Under the pieces are notes generated by a model. The model worked only from the letters and a program-made list of their open reading frames with translations. It searched no databases and was not told where the DNA came from. From CAIWHR01 sp963713275 (GTDB lineage Bacteria > Pseudomonadota > Gammaproteobacteria > Burkholderiales > Casimicrobiaceae), in NCBI GenBank assembly GCA_963713275.1, contig CAVQLG010000021.1, positions 62,001-126,000 on the forward strand: 64,000 nt of DNA. The letters run 5' to 3'. The position numbers and the translations under genes are program-made. Shown one piece after another: positions 25,391 to 33,988 of this stretch (position 1 is the stretch's first letter; the number at the start of each line of letters is the position of its first letter).

Positions 25391-26648
25391 TCAGCGGGCG
25401 ACCAGCGTGTACTGGGAGACATCGGTCGAGCCGCTGTGGAAGCCGGCGGCGCAGTAGGCGAGGTAGAAACGCCAGCAGCGAATGAAGCGATCCGGGAATC
25501 CCTGCGCCCGGATGGCCGCGACCTCGCGGTCGAAAGCGGCCAGCCAGCGTTTGAGCGTCTCGGCGTAGTCGCCGCCGAAGTGAAGCGTGCCGGCGATAGC
25601 AAACCCGCCTCGCGCTGCCTCCTCGCGGAAGCGCGTGGGGGATGCCAGCATGCCGCCGGGAAAAATATGCTGCTGGATGAAGTCCGACTGCGTGCGATAG
25701 CGCTCAAACCGCGCGTCGGCGATGGTGATCGTCTGGATCGCAGCGCGGCCGCCCGCCGGCAGGGCGCGCCGAACGGTGTCGAAGAAGGCCGGCCACCACC
25801 GCTCGCCCACCGCCTCGAACATCTCGATCGAGACCACGCCGTCGTAGCGGCCGGCCTCGTCGCGGTAATCGCGCACGTGCAACTGCACGCGCTCGGCCAG
25901 TCCCGCGCGGGCGATGCGTTGCCGGGCGTACGCGGTCTGGGCGTCCGAGAGCGACAGCCCCGTCACCCGGTAGCCGGCGCGGCCGGCAACCTCGGCGAAG
26001 CCGCCCCAGCCGCAGCCGATCTCGAGAATGTGCGCGCCCGGCGGCAGGGCGAGCTCGGCGAGGATGCGCCGGTACTTGGCGTCCTGCGCCGTCGCCGTCG
26101 ACTGCGTGAAATCGCCGTCGAACAGCGCGGCCGAGTACGACATGGTGGGATCGAGCCAGCGTTCGTAGAAATCGTTGCCGAGGTCGTAGTGGGCGACGAT
26201 GTTTCGCTTCGCCTGCCGCCGCGTGTTGGCGCGGCGCCAGTGCTTGAGCCGGAACATGAGCTGTTGCCACCAGCGGCCGTAGAACGCGAGCTCGATCGCG
26301 GCGTGGTTGCACGCGAGCAGCGTGAGCAGGGCGGTCAGGTCGGGCGTGTCCCAGCGCGCGTCCATGTAGGCCTCGGCGAAGGCGACATCCCCGCCGGTGA
26401 GGATCTCGCGGGCGAGCCGCCAATCGCGGAGGACGAACTCGCCCGCGGCCCGCCGCGTCGCCAGCATGGCCAAAGCGATGGGTGGTCCCGTCCGGCGTGT
26501 GCATGACGAGCTCCCCTGCGCCGATGCGGCGCAGCAGGGCGAACAGCACCCGGGCCGGGACCGGCGCGCCTTCGGGGGCGCAACCGTGGGCAGCGAGTCC
26601 ATCGGCAAGGGGATGTGGCGGGCGGGGGTGGATGTGAGTACCGGTCAT
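25391..26648 (-). CDS. Cyclopropane-fatty-acyl-phospholipid synthase (frameshifted N-terminus)
   Basis: The main body has NIVAHYDLGNDFYERWLDP, the SAM-binding motif ILEIGCGWGGFAEVA and FIQQHIFPGGMLASP: a SAM-dependent CFA synthase that methylenates unsaturated acyl chains in membrane phospholipids. The first about 60 residues (from ATG 26648, MTGTHIHPRPPHPLADG to HTPDGTTHRFG) are in a different frame, so a one-base break lies near 26450-26470. The ATG overlaps the DUF1365 stop (ATGA). Confidence 0.85.
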
Positions 26649-27502
26649 CGCGTCGTCGCTTGCGCGGGAGGGTTGGGCTTGGCGAAGAAGGGCACGCGCT
26701 TCGCCCAGAGCAGGAGCGCCTGCCAGTGGATGCGCGCCATCACGCCGAGCGTGAACAGGGGATAGCGGAAGCATAGCCGACGGCAGGCGCCGGCGGCGAG
26801 CGGTTCCGCGACGCCCGAGATCCACGTTTCGAGCAGCGGCGCACCGGCATCGTCCCCTTCGCGGTCATGGTAGTCGACCCGCGCGAGCCAGCGCACGGGG
26901 TCGAACGCGAAGCGGAAGCGATAGCTGCCGCGGACTTCGCAGAACGGCGAGACGTGGAACACCTTGCGCGCGGTCAGCGGTTCGCCGGAAGCGAGCGGCG
27001 CGCCGCCGGGGTTCGCGAGCAGGTAGTTGTGCCGCTCGCCGAAGGTGTTGCACACCTCGCAGAGCACGGCCCGGACGCGGCCTTCGCGGTCGTGGCACAC
27101 CCAGAAGCTCACCGGGTTGAAGACGTATCCGAGCATCCGGGGAAAAGCGTACAGGACGATTTCGCCTTCGGCGTCGACACCCTCGCTCGCCAGCAGGTTG
27201 CGAATCCACGGCTCGAGCGCGGTGCCGTCGCCTGGACCGTGGTCGCGGTCGTGGAACGACACCCAGCCCCGCGCGTTGTAGGCGATCCCGCCCGCGGCCA
27301 GCGTGTCCAGCGCGGACAGAGGCACGCGCAGGCAGAACGCAGGATAGGCGAAGGCGTGCGACGCGGGTGCGCTCCGGCGGTGCACGACCTCGCCGTGGAT
27401 CAGTGCCGCGCTGACCGGCGCGGCAGGCGCGGCGGTCCGGGCGGCTTTGCCCGCGCCGGTCGGACGCGGTGCTGCGAACGTGCAGCGGGAGGACGGGTTC
27501 AC
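26645..27502 (-). CDS. DUF1365 family protein
   Basis: 285 aa from the GTG at 27502. Characteristic DUF1365 stretches are ALIHGEVVHRRSAPASHAF, FPRMLGYVFNPVSFWVCHD, CEVCNTFGERHNYLL and KVFHVSPFCEVRGSYRF. The family is nearly always encoded between an FAD-dependent oxidoreductase and a CFA synthase and is thought to take part in fatty-acid modification. The start is 5 bp from the upstream stop and the end overlaps cfa, so the genes are tightly coupled. Confidence 0.93.
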   Translation of the reverse strand: MNPSSRCTFAAPRPTGAGKAARTAAPAAPVSAALIHGEVVHRRSAPASHAFAYPAFCLRVPLSALDTLAAGGIAYNARGWVSFHDRDHGPGDGTALEPWIRNLLASEGVDAEGEIVLYAFPRMLGYVFNPVSFWVCHDREGRVRAVLCEVCNTFGERHNYLLANPGGAPLASGEPLTARKVFHVSPFCEVRGSYRFRFAFDPVRWLARVDYHDREGDDAGAPLLETWISGVAEPLAAGACRRLCFRYPLFTLGVMARIHWQALLLWAKRVPFFAKPNPPAQATTR

Positions 27503-27506
27503 GATC

Positions 27507-28808
27507 TTACGCCGCAATCCGCGGCGCCTGCGCCGAGGATACTGGAGCCAGCCGGGCGCGGCGCAGGAGCCCCGCGGCCACCGCATGCGCCGCTCTGAGG
27601 CCGTCCTCGTGAAAGCCGTGGCCCAGCCACGCGCCGGCGTACCAGGTGTGGCGCACGCCCTGCAGCGCGGCGAACCCCGCTTGCGCCTGCAGCGCATGCC
27701 CGTCGAGCAGCGGATGGCTGTACTCGAACTCCTGCAGCACGGTCGCCGCAGCCGGCTCGCGCGGCGGATTGAGGGTAACGATGACCGGGGTGCGAAACGG
27801 CAGCGGCTGCAGCTTGTTGATGAGGTAGCTCACCGCTGCCGGGCGCCGGCCGGCGGCGTCGTCGGCGGTGAAATAGTTCCAGGCCGACCACGCCCTCCGG
27901 CTGCGCGGCAGCAAGGCGGCGTCGGTGTGCAGCACGACGCGGTTGGGTTGGTACCGCACGCCGGTCAACAGCGCGGTCTCGGCCGGCGAAGGGTCGGCGA
28001 GCAGCGCCTGCGCCTGGTCGCTGTGGCAGGCGAGGACCACCTCGTCGTAACGTTCGAGCCTGCCCGCCGTGGCGATCTCGACTCCTCCTCCGCGCGCGAG
28101 GCGCCGGACGCCGAGCACGGGGGTCGCGATGCGCACGTCGCGCAGGCGGGAAGCGATCCGCGCCACGTACTCGCGCGCGCCGCCGCGCACCGTCCGCCAC
28201 TGCGGGCGATCGAAGATCTGCAGCAGGCCGTGGTTGTGACAGAAGCGCAGGAACGTCATGAGCGGAAACTCGAGGATGTCCCGCGTCGGCGCGGACCAGA
28301 TCGCCGCCGCCATCGGCAGCAGGTACCAGTCGCGGAAGGGCCCCGAGTAGCCCTCGACGGCCAGGTACTCACCGAGCGTCACCGGCCTCACGCGGTCCTC
28401 GCGCAGCAGCGCGGTGGTCGCGCGATTGAAGCGCAGGATGTCGGCGAGCATCCGCCAGAAGGCCGGGCGCAGCGTGTTGCGCGGTTGCGCGAACAGCGAG
28501 GCGATATCGGTGCCCGCCCACTCCACCCCGGCGCGCTCGACCGAGACCGAGAACGACATCGGCGAAGGGACGCTGGCGACCCCCAGCTCGCCGAACAACG
28601 CGACGAGATGAGGGTAGGTGCGGTCGTTGAAGACCAGGAATCCGGTGTCCACGGGGGCGGTGATGCCTTCCAGTGTCACGTCGACGGTGTGGGTGTGCCC
28701 GCCCAGGTAGTCGTTGGCTTCGTACACGGTCACCGCGGCCCCGGCCTTCGACAGCAGCCAGGCGCTTCCCAGTCCGGCGATACCTGAACCCACGATTGCG
28801 ACGCGCAT
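27507..28808 (-). CDS. FAD/NAD(P)-binding amine-oxidase-like protein
   Basis: 433 aa. An N-terminal dinucleotide-binding motif (MRVAIVGSGIAGLGSAWLL) is followed by YEANDYLGGHTHTVDV, then the flavin-domain stretch HTWYAGAWLGHGFHEDGL at the C-terminus. This is the FAD protein of the DUF1365/CFA-synthase cluster; likely a redox enzyme acting on acyl chains. The start at 28808 has GGGGAG 6-10 bases upstream. It is the first well-supported gene of the leftward operon. Confidence 0.92.
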   Translation of the reverse strand: MRVAIVGSGIAGLGSAWLLSKAGAAVTVYEANDYLGGHTHTVDVTLEGITAPVDTGFLVFNDRTYPHLVALFGELGVASVPSPMSFSVSVERAGVEWAGTDIASLFAQPRNTLRPAFWRMLADILRFNRATTALLREDRVRPVTLGEYLAVEGYSGPFRDWYLLPMAAAIWSAPTRDILEFPLMTFLRFCHNHGLLQIFDRPQWRTVRGGAREYVARIASRLRDVRIATPVLGVRRLARGGGVEIATAGRLERYDEVVLACHSDQAQALLADPSPAETALLTGVRYQPNRVVLHTDAALLPRSRRAWSAWNYFTADDAAGRRPAAVSYLINKLQPLPFRTPVIVTLNPPREPAAATVLQEFEYSHPLLDGHALQAQAGFAALQGVRHTWYAGAWLGHGFHEDGLRAAHAVAAGLLRRARLAPVSSAQAPRIAA

Positions 28809-28873
28809 GCCACACTCCCCTTTTCTCGATCGCTCGCCGGGCGAACAGCGCCGTCGGCGGTCTTGCCTTTCCG

Positions 28874-29142
28874 TCACGCGGGACTCCCCCGTCCCGTGCG
28901 CCCCATGTCCCGATCGAGGGTGCCGTACCGCAGCGACTGCGGGCAGTCGAGCGGCCCGCCGCTTGGGCGAGCACCGGGCGGGGTGCGAGCGACACCATGA
29001 TCGCGATCCCGATCACGAGCGCCGCCGCGACGCAGGCGAGCCTTCGCAGCGACGGCAGGGCGACGGCAGGCGCAAAACGGCGCGGCGGGGCGCTGTGGCT
29101 CGGGCGCGCCCTGCGCGATGCTCCGATTCGATGGGCTGGCAT
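28874..29142 (-). CDS. Possible small secreted leader-like protein (frame uncertain)
   Basis: The frame beginning MPAHRIG at 29142 (or ATG at 29154) contains a convincing signal-peptide-like segment, LACVAAALVIGIAIMVSLAP ending in VLAQAA. It then runs on as Arg-rich read-through. In another frame the sequence continues PLDCPQSLRYGTLDRDMG to a TGA at 28874, so a real gene here would need one frame change near 28945. It starts about 20 nt after the predicted promoter. Weakly supported. Confidence 0.25.
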
Positions 29143-29167
29143 TGTCCTGGACATTTCTTTGAGGTGG

Positions 29168-29219
29168 TTGTACAATACTACCACTTCGCCAATTTGTCAA
29201 GCCTATGTCCTCGACAAAT
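29168..29219 (-). promoter_or_regulatory. Leftward sigma-70 promoter with nested MerR-type operators
   Basis: On the minus strand TTGACA (29200-29195) and TATTGT (29177-29172) are spaced by 17 bp, a near-consensus sigma-70 promoter for the FAD/DUF1365/cfa operon. The palindrome TTGTACAA (29168-29175) overlaps the -10 box. ATTTGTC (29192-29198) and GACAAAT (29213-29219) form a 7-bp inverted repeat over the -35 box. Both are good candidate operators for the adjacent MerR/B12 regulator, whose gene starts a few bases to the right. Confidence 0.65.
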
Positions 29220-29240
29220 ACTCTACGGACCGGGAGCACG

Positions 29241-30170
29241 ATGCTGGCGCTGAACATCAGCGCCGTGGAACGCGAAACGGGTCTGTCCAAAGATGTGCTG
29301 CGCATGTGGGAACGCCGGTACGGGTTCCCGAGGCCGCAACGAGACGACAACGGCGAGCGCCAGTACACGGTGGCGGAAATCGCCAAGCTGCACGCGATCA
29401 AACGCCTGATCGATGCGGGAATGCGGCCAGCAAAGATCATCCACGGCACGCTCGAGGAGCTGAACGCGCTCGCCGACGCGCGCTCGCCGGGGCGGGGCCC
29501 TGCGCTGCCGCACGATTTCGAGCACGACCTGCTTTCGATGCTGCGCAGCCACGACGCCTCCGGGCTGCAGAACGTGCTCGCCAACCTGCTGATGCGCCAG
29601 GGCCTGCAGAAGTTCGTGCTGGAGACCGTCACCCCGCTCAACCGCGCGGTGGGTGAAGCCTGGATGCGGGGTGAGCTGCAGGTGTTCGAAGAGCATCTGT
29701 ACACGGAGCAGCTGCAGGTCGCGCTGCGCACGGCCATCAATGCCTTCCCCCGGCAGACGGGCACGCCGCGCGTGCTCCTGACCACGTTCCCCGGTGAGCA
29801 GCACGGCCTGGGCCTGCTGATGGTCGAAGCGCTGTTGGTGCCCGAAGGCGCGCAGTGCATTTCCCTCGGGGTCCAGACCCCGATCGAGGACATCCGGCGC
29901 GCGGCGCTGGCACACGAGGCGCACCTCGTCGCGCTGTCCTTCTCCGGCGCGTTCCCGGTCCGGCAGGCGAGCGAAGGACTGGCCGCGCTGCGTAGCCAGC
30001 TGCCGCCGTCGGTGACGCTGTGGGCCGGCGGAGAAATGACCCGGCGGATGCGCAAGACCCTGCCCGGCGTGGTCCTCATTCCCGACCTCGCGGCATCGAT
30101 CGGCGCCCTCAAGAGCTGGCGGGTTCATTGGGCGCAGGCGGCCTGGCTCGCGGCGCACGCCGAGCGCTGA
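29241..30170 (+). CDS. CarH/LitR-type MerR regulator with B12-binding domain
   Basis: 309 aa. Residues 4-75 form a MerR winged helix (ISAVERETGLSKDVLRMWER). Residues 90-165 form the four-helix cap with W141-x9-E151-H152, the adenosylcobalamin-cap motif of CarH. Residues 175-300 form a Rossmann B12 fold with E186-x-H188-xx-G191, in place of the usual DxHxxG lower-ligand motif. Such proteins repress in the dark as AdoB12 tetramers and release DNA on illumination. ATG 29241 has GGGAG upstream; ATG 29205 is an alternative within the operator region. Confidence 0.9.
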   Translation: MLALNISAVERETGLSKDVLRMWERRYGFPRPQRDDNGERQYTVAEIAKLHAIKRLIDAGMRPAKIIHGTLEELNALADARSPGRGPALPHDFEHDLLSMLRSHDASGLQNVLANLLMRQGLQKFVLETVTPLNRAVGEAWMRGELQVFEEHLYTEQLQVALRTAINAFPRQTGTPRVLLTTFPGEQHGLGLLMVEALLVPEGAQCISLGVQTPIEDIRRAALAHEAHLVALSFSGAFPVRQASEGLAALRSQLPPSVTLWAGGEMTRRMRKTLPGVVLIPDLAASIGALKSWRVHWAQAAWLAAHAER

Positions 30171-30275
30171 CGCCCCTCGCAGCTGACGTAGAATCGTCCC
30201 GCGAGGGCGCCTGCGCAGACGCGTGCCGGCCCCGCCGGCCGCGACCGGGCAATCGGGGTCCCGATTGGCCGAACG

Positions 30276-31187
30276 ATGATCACCGCGCTCACCATCGGCA
30301 CCGTTTTGCTTGGACTGTGCAGCGGCTACGTCTACTGGGCCCTGCAGGAAATCGCAGCCGGGGCGACGCCGTGGCCGTTCGTCCTCGGTCTCGTCGGCCT
30401 GCCGTTCGTGCTCCCGGTCCTCGGCGCCGTGCTCTGGTTCACGTTGGCCTTCTGTTTCGGCACGCCGGTGCCCGCTGCGTGCCGGCTCAGCGGCCGGGAG
30501 CGAATCGCGCTGTTCTGGAACGAGGTGCAGGCGATCCGCCGATCCGGCCCGCGGATGGTGCTCTATCGGTGGCTGCTGCGCGACCCCGCCCCCGCCCCCG
30601 CCGTCGTGCCGGTGCTGCTGCTGCACGGCGCGCTGTGCAACGCGGGCGTCTGGCACCGGCCGCGGCGCTACCTGCTGCAGCGCGGCGTCGGCCCCTTGTA
30701 CGCACTCTCGTATGGGCCGCCGCTCGCGTCGATCGACGCCTTCGCGCGGCAGGTCGCGGCGAAGATCGACGCGATCCTGCGCGCGACGGGCGCGCGGCAG
30801 GTCGCGCTCGTCGGCCACAGCATGGGCGGGCTCGTCGCCCGCGCCTACCTTCGGGATTACGGCGCCGCCAAGGTCGCGCTGCTGCTCACGGTCGGGACAC
30901 CGCACTCCGGCAGCATGCACGCCTATCTCTTTCCGGGCGCTTGCCTTGCGCAGCTGCGCCCCGGGAACCCGTGGCTCGCAGCGCTCAACGCCGCGCCGTT
31001 GCCCGATTGCCGCGTGGTGTCGCTGTGGAGCCGGCACGATTCGATGGTGGCGCCGCAGGAGAGCGCTCGCCTGCACGGCGCGGTCGATGTCGTCATCCGC
31101 GGCGTCGGTCACAATGCGCTGCTCGCCGAACCCGCGGTCCTCGCGGCCGTCGCGCGCGAGCTCGCCGCGGCCGGCGCGGCATGTTGA
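30276..31187 (+). CDS. Membrane-anchored alpha/beta-hydrolase (lipase-like)
   Basis: 303 aa. Two N-terminal hydrophobic segments (about residues 3-25 and 35-60) should anchor it in the inner membrane. The hydrolase domain has PVLLLHGALCNAGVWHRP (oxyanion region), the nucleophile elbow ALVGHSMGGLVARAYL, an Asp in WSRHDSMV and a His in VGHNALL. It resembles triacylglycerol-lipase-type esterases and lies next to storage-lipid genes, so a neutral-lipid or polyester substrate is plausible but unproven. Confidence 0.88.
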   Translation: MITALTIGTVLLGLCSGYVYWALQEIAAGATPWPFVLGLVGLPFVLPVLGAVLWFTLAFCFGTPVPAACRLSGRERIALFWNEVQAIRRSGPRMVLYRWLLRDPAPAPAVVPVLLLHGALCNAGVWHRPRRYLLQRGVGPLYALSYGPPLASIDAFARQVAAKIDAILRATGARQVALVGHSMGGLVARAYLRDYGAAKVALLLTVGTPHSGSMHAYLFPGACLAQLRPGNPWLAALNAAPLPDCRVVSLWSRHDSMVAPQESARLHGAVDVVIRGVGHNALLAEPAVLAAVARELAAAGAAC

Positions 31188-31301
31188 TCGTCGCGTGCCT
31201 GATGCCACGATCGGGGAACGCCGACGCCGCGCACGCGGTGAACGCGTCCGGCGCCGCCTTCGGCGCCGATCGTGCGCATCCGTGGCGTGCTTTAGAGTGC
31301 T

Positions 31302-31326
31302 TGCTCTAGAGCAGCGGCCCTAGAAT
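31302..31326 (+). promoter_or_regulatory. Phasin gene upstream element (TGC-N6-GCA palindrome and -10-like box)
   Basis: A perfect 12-bp palindrome TGCTCTAGAGCA (31302-31313) is followed after 7 bp by TAGAAT. The second phasin gene has TGCTCTAACGCA followed after 7 bp by TATATT in the same arrangement. The shared layout suggests a common regulator, for example a PhaR-type repressor; this is inference. Confidence 0.5.
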
Positions 31327-31384
31327 GCCGTATGGGTCCGACGGAGGTCCGGCGGACGATATCGGTTCTTGGAGAGAGTGCGCG

Positions 31385-31969
31385 ATGCTGAAAAAAGTGA
31401 AATCGAAGGCAAAGAAGGCGTCGACCGAGTCGGCGAGCGATCTTTCGGAGTCGGTGCTCAATTCCTCGCACCAGATCTGGCTGGCCGGGTTGGGAGCCTT
31501 CTCCCGCGCGCAGGCCGAGGGAATGAAGGTGTTTCAGACCCTGGTGCGACAGGGAGTGCGCCTCGAAGAGAAGACACGGCGCGCCGCATCAAGCACCGCT
31601 GCCGCAGCGAGCGGCGCGGCTCGGGCGAAGGCAAAGGAGATGCAGCAAATGGCCGGTGGAACTTGGGACAAGCTTGAGCACGTGTTCGAGCACCGCGTCG
31701 AGCGCGCGTTGTCGAAGCTCGGGGTCTACACACAGAACGACGTGCAGCGGCTCGCCGAGCGCGTCGACGAACTCTCGGAAGCCGTCAACCGCTTGCTCAA
31801 GGGCGGCGGCGCGAAGCCCGTCGCGCCCGTCGAAGTCGCGGAGAAGCGTGCGCGAGGGGCCAAGCGCGCGAGCGTCAAGAGCGGTCCGCCGGCCAGGCGT
31901 CGGGGTGTTGCGAAGAAAGCGAAGAAGACGGCACGCGCCCCGGCAGCCGAAGTGGCGGCGGCCGAGTAG
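31385..31969 (+). CDS. Phasin-family PHA granule protein with Lys/Ala-rich tail
   Basis: 194 aa. The N-terminal phasin domain (residues about 20-130) includes SSHQIWLAGLGAFSRAQAEG and ALSKLGVYTQNDVQRLAERV. The C-terminal 45 residues are Lys/Arg/Ala-rich and histone-like, as in PhaF-type phasins that link polyhydroxyalkanoate granules to the nucleoid. The start at 31385 matches the family; GAGAG precedes it. A strong hairpin follows the gene. Confidence 0.93.
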   Translation: MLKKVKSKAKKASTESASDLSESVLNSSHQIWLAGLGAFSRAQAEGMKVFQTLVRQGVRLEEKTRRAASSTAAAASGAARAKAKEMQQMAGGTWDKLEHVFEHRVERALSKLGVYTQNDVQRLAERVDELSEAVNRLLKGGGAKPVAPVEVAEKRARGAKRASVKSGPPARRRGVAKKAKKTARAPAAEVAAAE

Positions 31970-32016
31970 CTGCTGCGGTTTTGGTTCGGCCGGCGCATCC
32001 GCCGGCGTCGTCTACC

Positions 32017-32040
32017 GGCCCGCCGCGCAAGCGGCGGGCC
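32017..32040. terminator. Hairpin terminator between convergent genes
   Basis: A 10-bp perfect GC stem (GGCCCGCCGC / GCGGCGGGCC) is closed by a GCAA tetraloop and followed by TTCCCGTCT. It lies between the phasin gene and the convergent acyl-CoA-binding protein gene and can serve both. Confidence 0.7.
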
Positions 32041-32090
32041 TTCCCGTCTGAGCGGGTCCTCCCGCGGGTTTCCCCGTCGGTCGCCTGCGA

Positions 32091-32366
32091 TCAAGCACGG
32101 TCGAGCATGTCGACCTGCTTGATGTACTGGGTCATCGCGTCGTCGCGGGTCATCCCCTTGAGCTTCGCCCACGCGTCGTACTTCGCTCCGCCGACGAAGT
32201 CGAACCCGCCCGGACGCTCGCCCTTCACGTCGCCCTCGGTCGCCTGCTTGTAGTACGAGTAGAGCTTGAGCATCGTCGCGTTGTCGGGCTTCTTCTTGGC
32301 CTGCTTGGAGGCTGCCACTGCGGCTTCGAAGCTTGCGTTCAGGTTGTTCTTGGGAGCGGGCGCCAT
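32091..32366 (-). CDS. Acyl-CoA-binding protein (ACBP)
   Basis: 91 aa with the full ACBP signature: NASFEAAVAASKQAKKKPDN, MLKLYSYYKQATEGD and KYDAWAKLKGMTRDDAMTQY. The Tyr and Lys residues that bind the acyl-CoA head group are present. ACBP is common in eukaryotes and restricted in bacteria. Here it is divergent from a wax-ester synthase and convergent with a phasin, suggesting it buffers acyl-CoA for storage-lipid synthesis. Confidence 0.95.
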   Translation of the reverse strand: MAPAPKNNLNASFEAAVAASKQAKKKPDNATMLKLYSYYKQATEGDVKGERPGGFDFVGGAKYDAWAKLKGMTRDDAMTQYIKQVDMLDRA

Positions 32367-32442
32367 CGACGATCCTCCATCCGGAATTCACCCCCCGTCG
32401 GGGCTTTATGCTACTTTACCCCGACTCCTAAAAACCTGGCAA

Positions 32443-33951
32443 ATGCCTCCGCGGCCGGCCAAGAAGAGCGCCCGCAGCAACACCCTCGGGTTCACCATGG
32501 CACATCGCGACAAGATGTCCGCGGTCGATACCGCCTGGCTGCGGATGGATCGGCCCGACAACCTGATGATGATCTGCGGCGTGCTCACGTTTGCGGAGCC
32601 CGTCGATGTCGCTCGCCTGCGCAAGACCGTCGAGAAACGCTTTCTGCGCTTCCGGCGCTTTCGCGACATCCCCATGTCCCAGGGGGGCATGTCGTTCTGG
32701 GAGCCCGACACCGCCTTCGACCTCGATCACCACGTCGTGCACGTCGCGCTGCCGGGGCGGGCGGGCAAACGCGAACTGCAGACCATGGTCAGTCGCCTCG
32801 CGAGCACCCCGCTCAACCCCGCGCGCCCCCTGTGGCAGATCCACCTGGTGGCCAACTTTGCCGGCGGTTGCGCCATCGTCGTTCGCATCCACCATTGCTA
32901 CGCCGACGGGATCGCGCTGGTCCGCGTGCTCCTGTCGCTGACCGACACGGCGCCCAACGGACCGCCCGCGCTTCTGCCGCCGCCAGCGCGCCCGGCGCCC
33001 GCCCGCGACGGCGGACCGGCGCCCGCGCTGGCGCAGCCTCTCGTCGACGCGATGCGGACGGCGTTGAGGATCGGAATGACGGTCTTCGAGCAGGGTTGGG
33101 CACTCTGGCAGGACCCGGCGAAGGCCGTAGCGCTCGCCGAGCAGGGCGCAGCGGTGACCGGGGAGCTTGCCAGGCTCGCGCTCATGGGCCGCGATTCGCC
33201 GACGCGAATCAAGGGCATTCCCGGAATGAGCAAGCGGGTGGCATGGGCGGACCCCCTGCCGTTGTCCGAGGTGCAGTCCGTCGGCAAGGCGCTGGGAGCG
33301 TCGGTGAACGACGTGCTGTTGTCCTGCGTTGCGGGCGCGCTGCGCGAGTACCTGCTCGAGAAGGCCGACCCGGTGGACGACATCTCGATTCGGGCGATGG
33401 TTCCGGTCAACCTGCGGCCCACGCAGAGCGCCTATGCGCTCGGCAACTGTTTCGGACTGGTCTTCCTCGACCTGCCGCTCGGCATCGGCAACCCGGTGGA
33501 GCGTCTCTACGCGGTGCGGGCAAACATGCGCGCGCTCAAAGGCTCGACCCAGCCGGCGCTGACGCTGGCGCTGCTCGCCGCGGTCGGAACGGGGCCGAAA
33601 CTGCTCGAGGACCAGCTTCTGCAGGCGCTGTCGCACAACGCCACGGCCGTGGTCACCAATGTGCCCGGCCCCCCGCAGCGGCTCTACCTCGTCGGCAGGA
33701 AGATCGAGGGTTTCATGTTCTGGGTCCCGCAGGCCGGAGATATCGGCGTGGGCGTTTCCATCCTGTCCTACGGCGGCACGGTCCAGTTCGGGCTCATCAC
33801 CGACCGCGGGCTCCTCCCCGACCCGGAAAGCGTCATCCAGCGTTTCGCCCCCGAGTTCGAGAAGCTCACCTTGACCGCGCTGCTGGCGCCCGACTGGGAA
33901 GGCGACCTCGATCCCGGGGTCGCCGCCCGAGCCTGCGGCATCGCCGCGTGA
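32443..33951 (+). CDS. Wax ester synthase / diacylglycerol acyltransferase (WS/DGAT)
   Basis: 502 aa from ATG 32443; ATG 32497 (MAHRDKMSAVDTAWLRM) is an equally plausible start because family proteins usually begin there. The catalytic HHxxxDG motif is HHCYADG at residues 150-156. Other family blocks are PLNPARPLWQIHLV, the C-terminal NVPGPPQRLYLVG and GDIGVGVSILSYGG. It makes wax esters or triacylglycerol from acyl-CoA, consistent with the ACBP, lipase and phasin neighbours. Confidence 0.95.
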   Translation: MPPRPAKKSARSNTLGFTMAHRDKMSAVDTAWLRMDRPDNLMMICGVLTFAEPVDVARLRKTVEKRFLRFRRFRDIPMSQGGMSFWEPDTAFDLDHHVVHVALPGRAGKRELQTMVSRLASTPLNPARPLWQIHLVANFAGGCAIVVRIHHCYADGIALVRVLLSLTDTAPNGPPALLPPPARPAPARDGGPAPALAQPLVDAMRTALRIGMTVFEQGWALWQDPAKAVALAEQGAAVTGELARLALMGRDSPTRIKGIPGMSKRVAWADPLPLSEVQSVGKALGASVNDVLLSCVAGALREYLLEKADPVDDISIRAMVPVNLRPTQSAYALGNCFGLVFLDLPLGIGNPVERLYAVRANMRALKGSTQPALTLALLAAVGTGPKLLEDQLLQALSHNATAVVTNVPGPPQRLYLVGRKIEGFMFWVPQAGDIGVGVSILSYGGTVQFGLITDRGLLPDPESVIQRFAPEFEKLTLTALLAPDWEGDLDPGVAARACGIAA

Positions 33952-33988
33952 TCGAGCGCTGGTTCCGCCTTCGGGACGCCGTGCTGCC

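Noticed and set aside
31249..31268. GC hairpin after the membrane lipase as a terminator
   Set aside because: The stem is short, has no T-run and lies in generally self-complementary GC-rich sequence.
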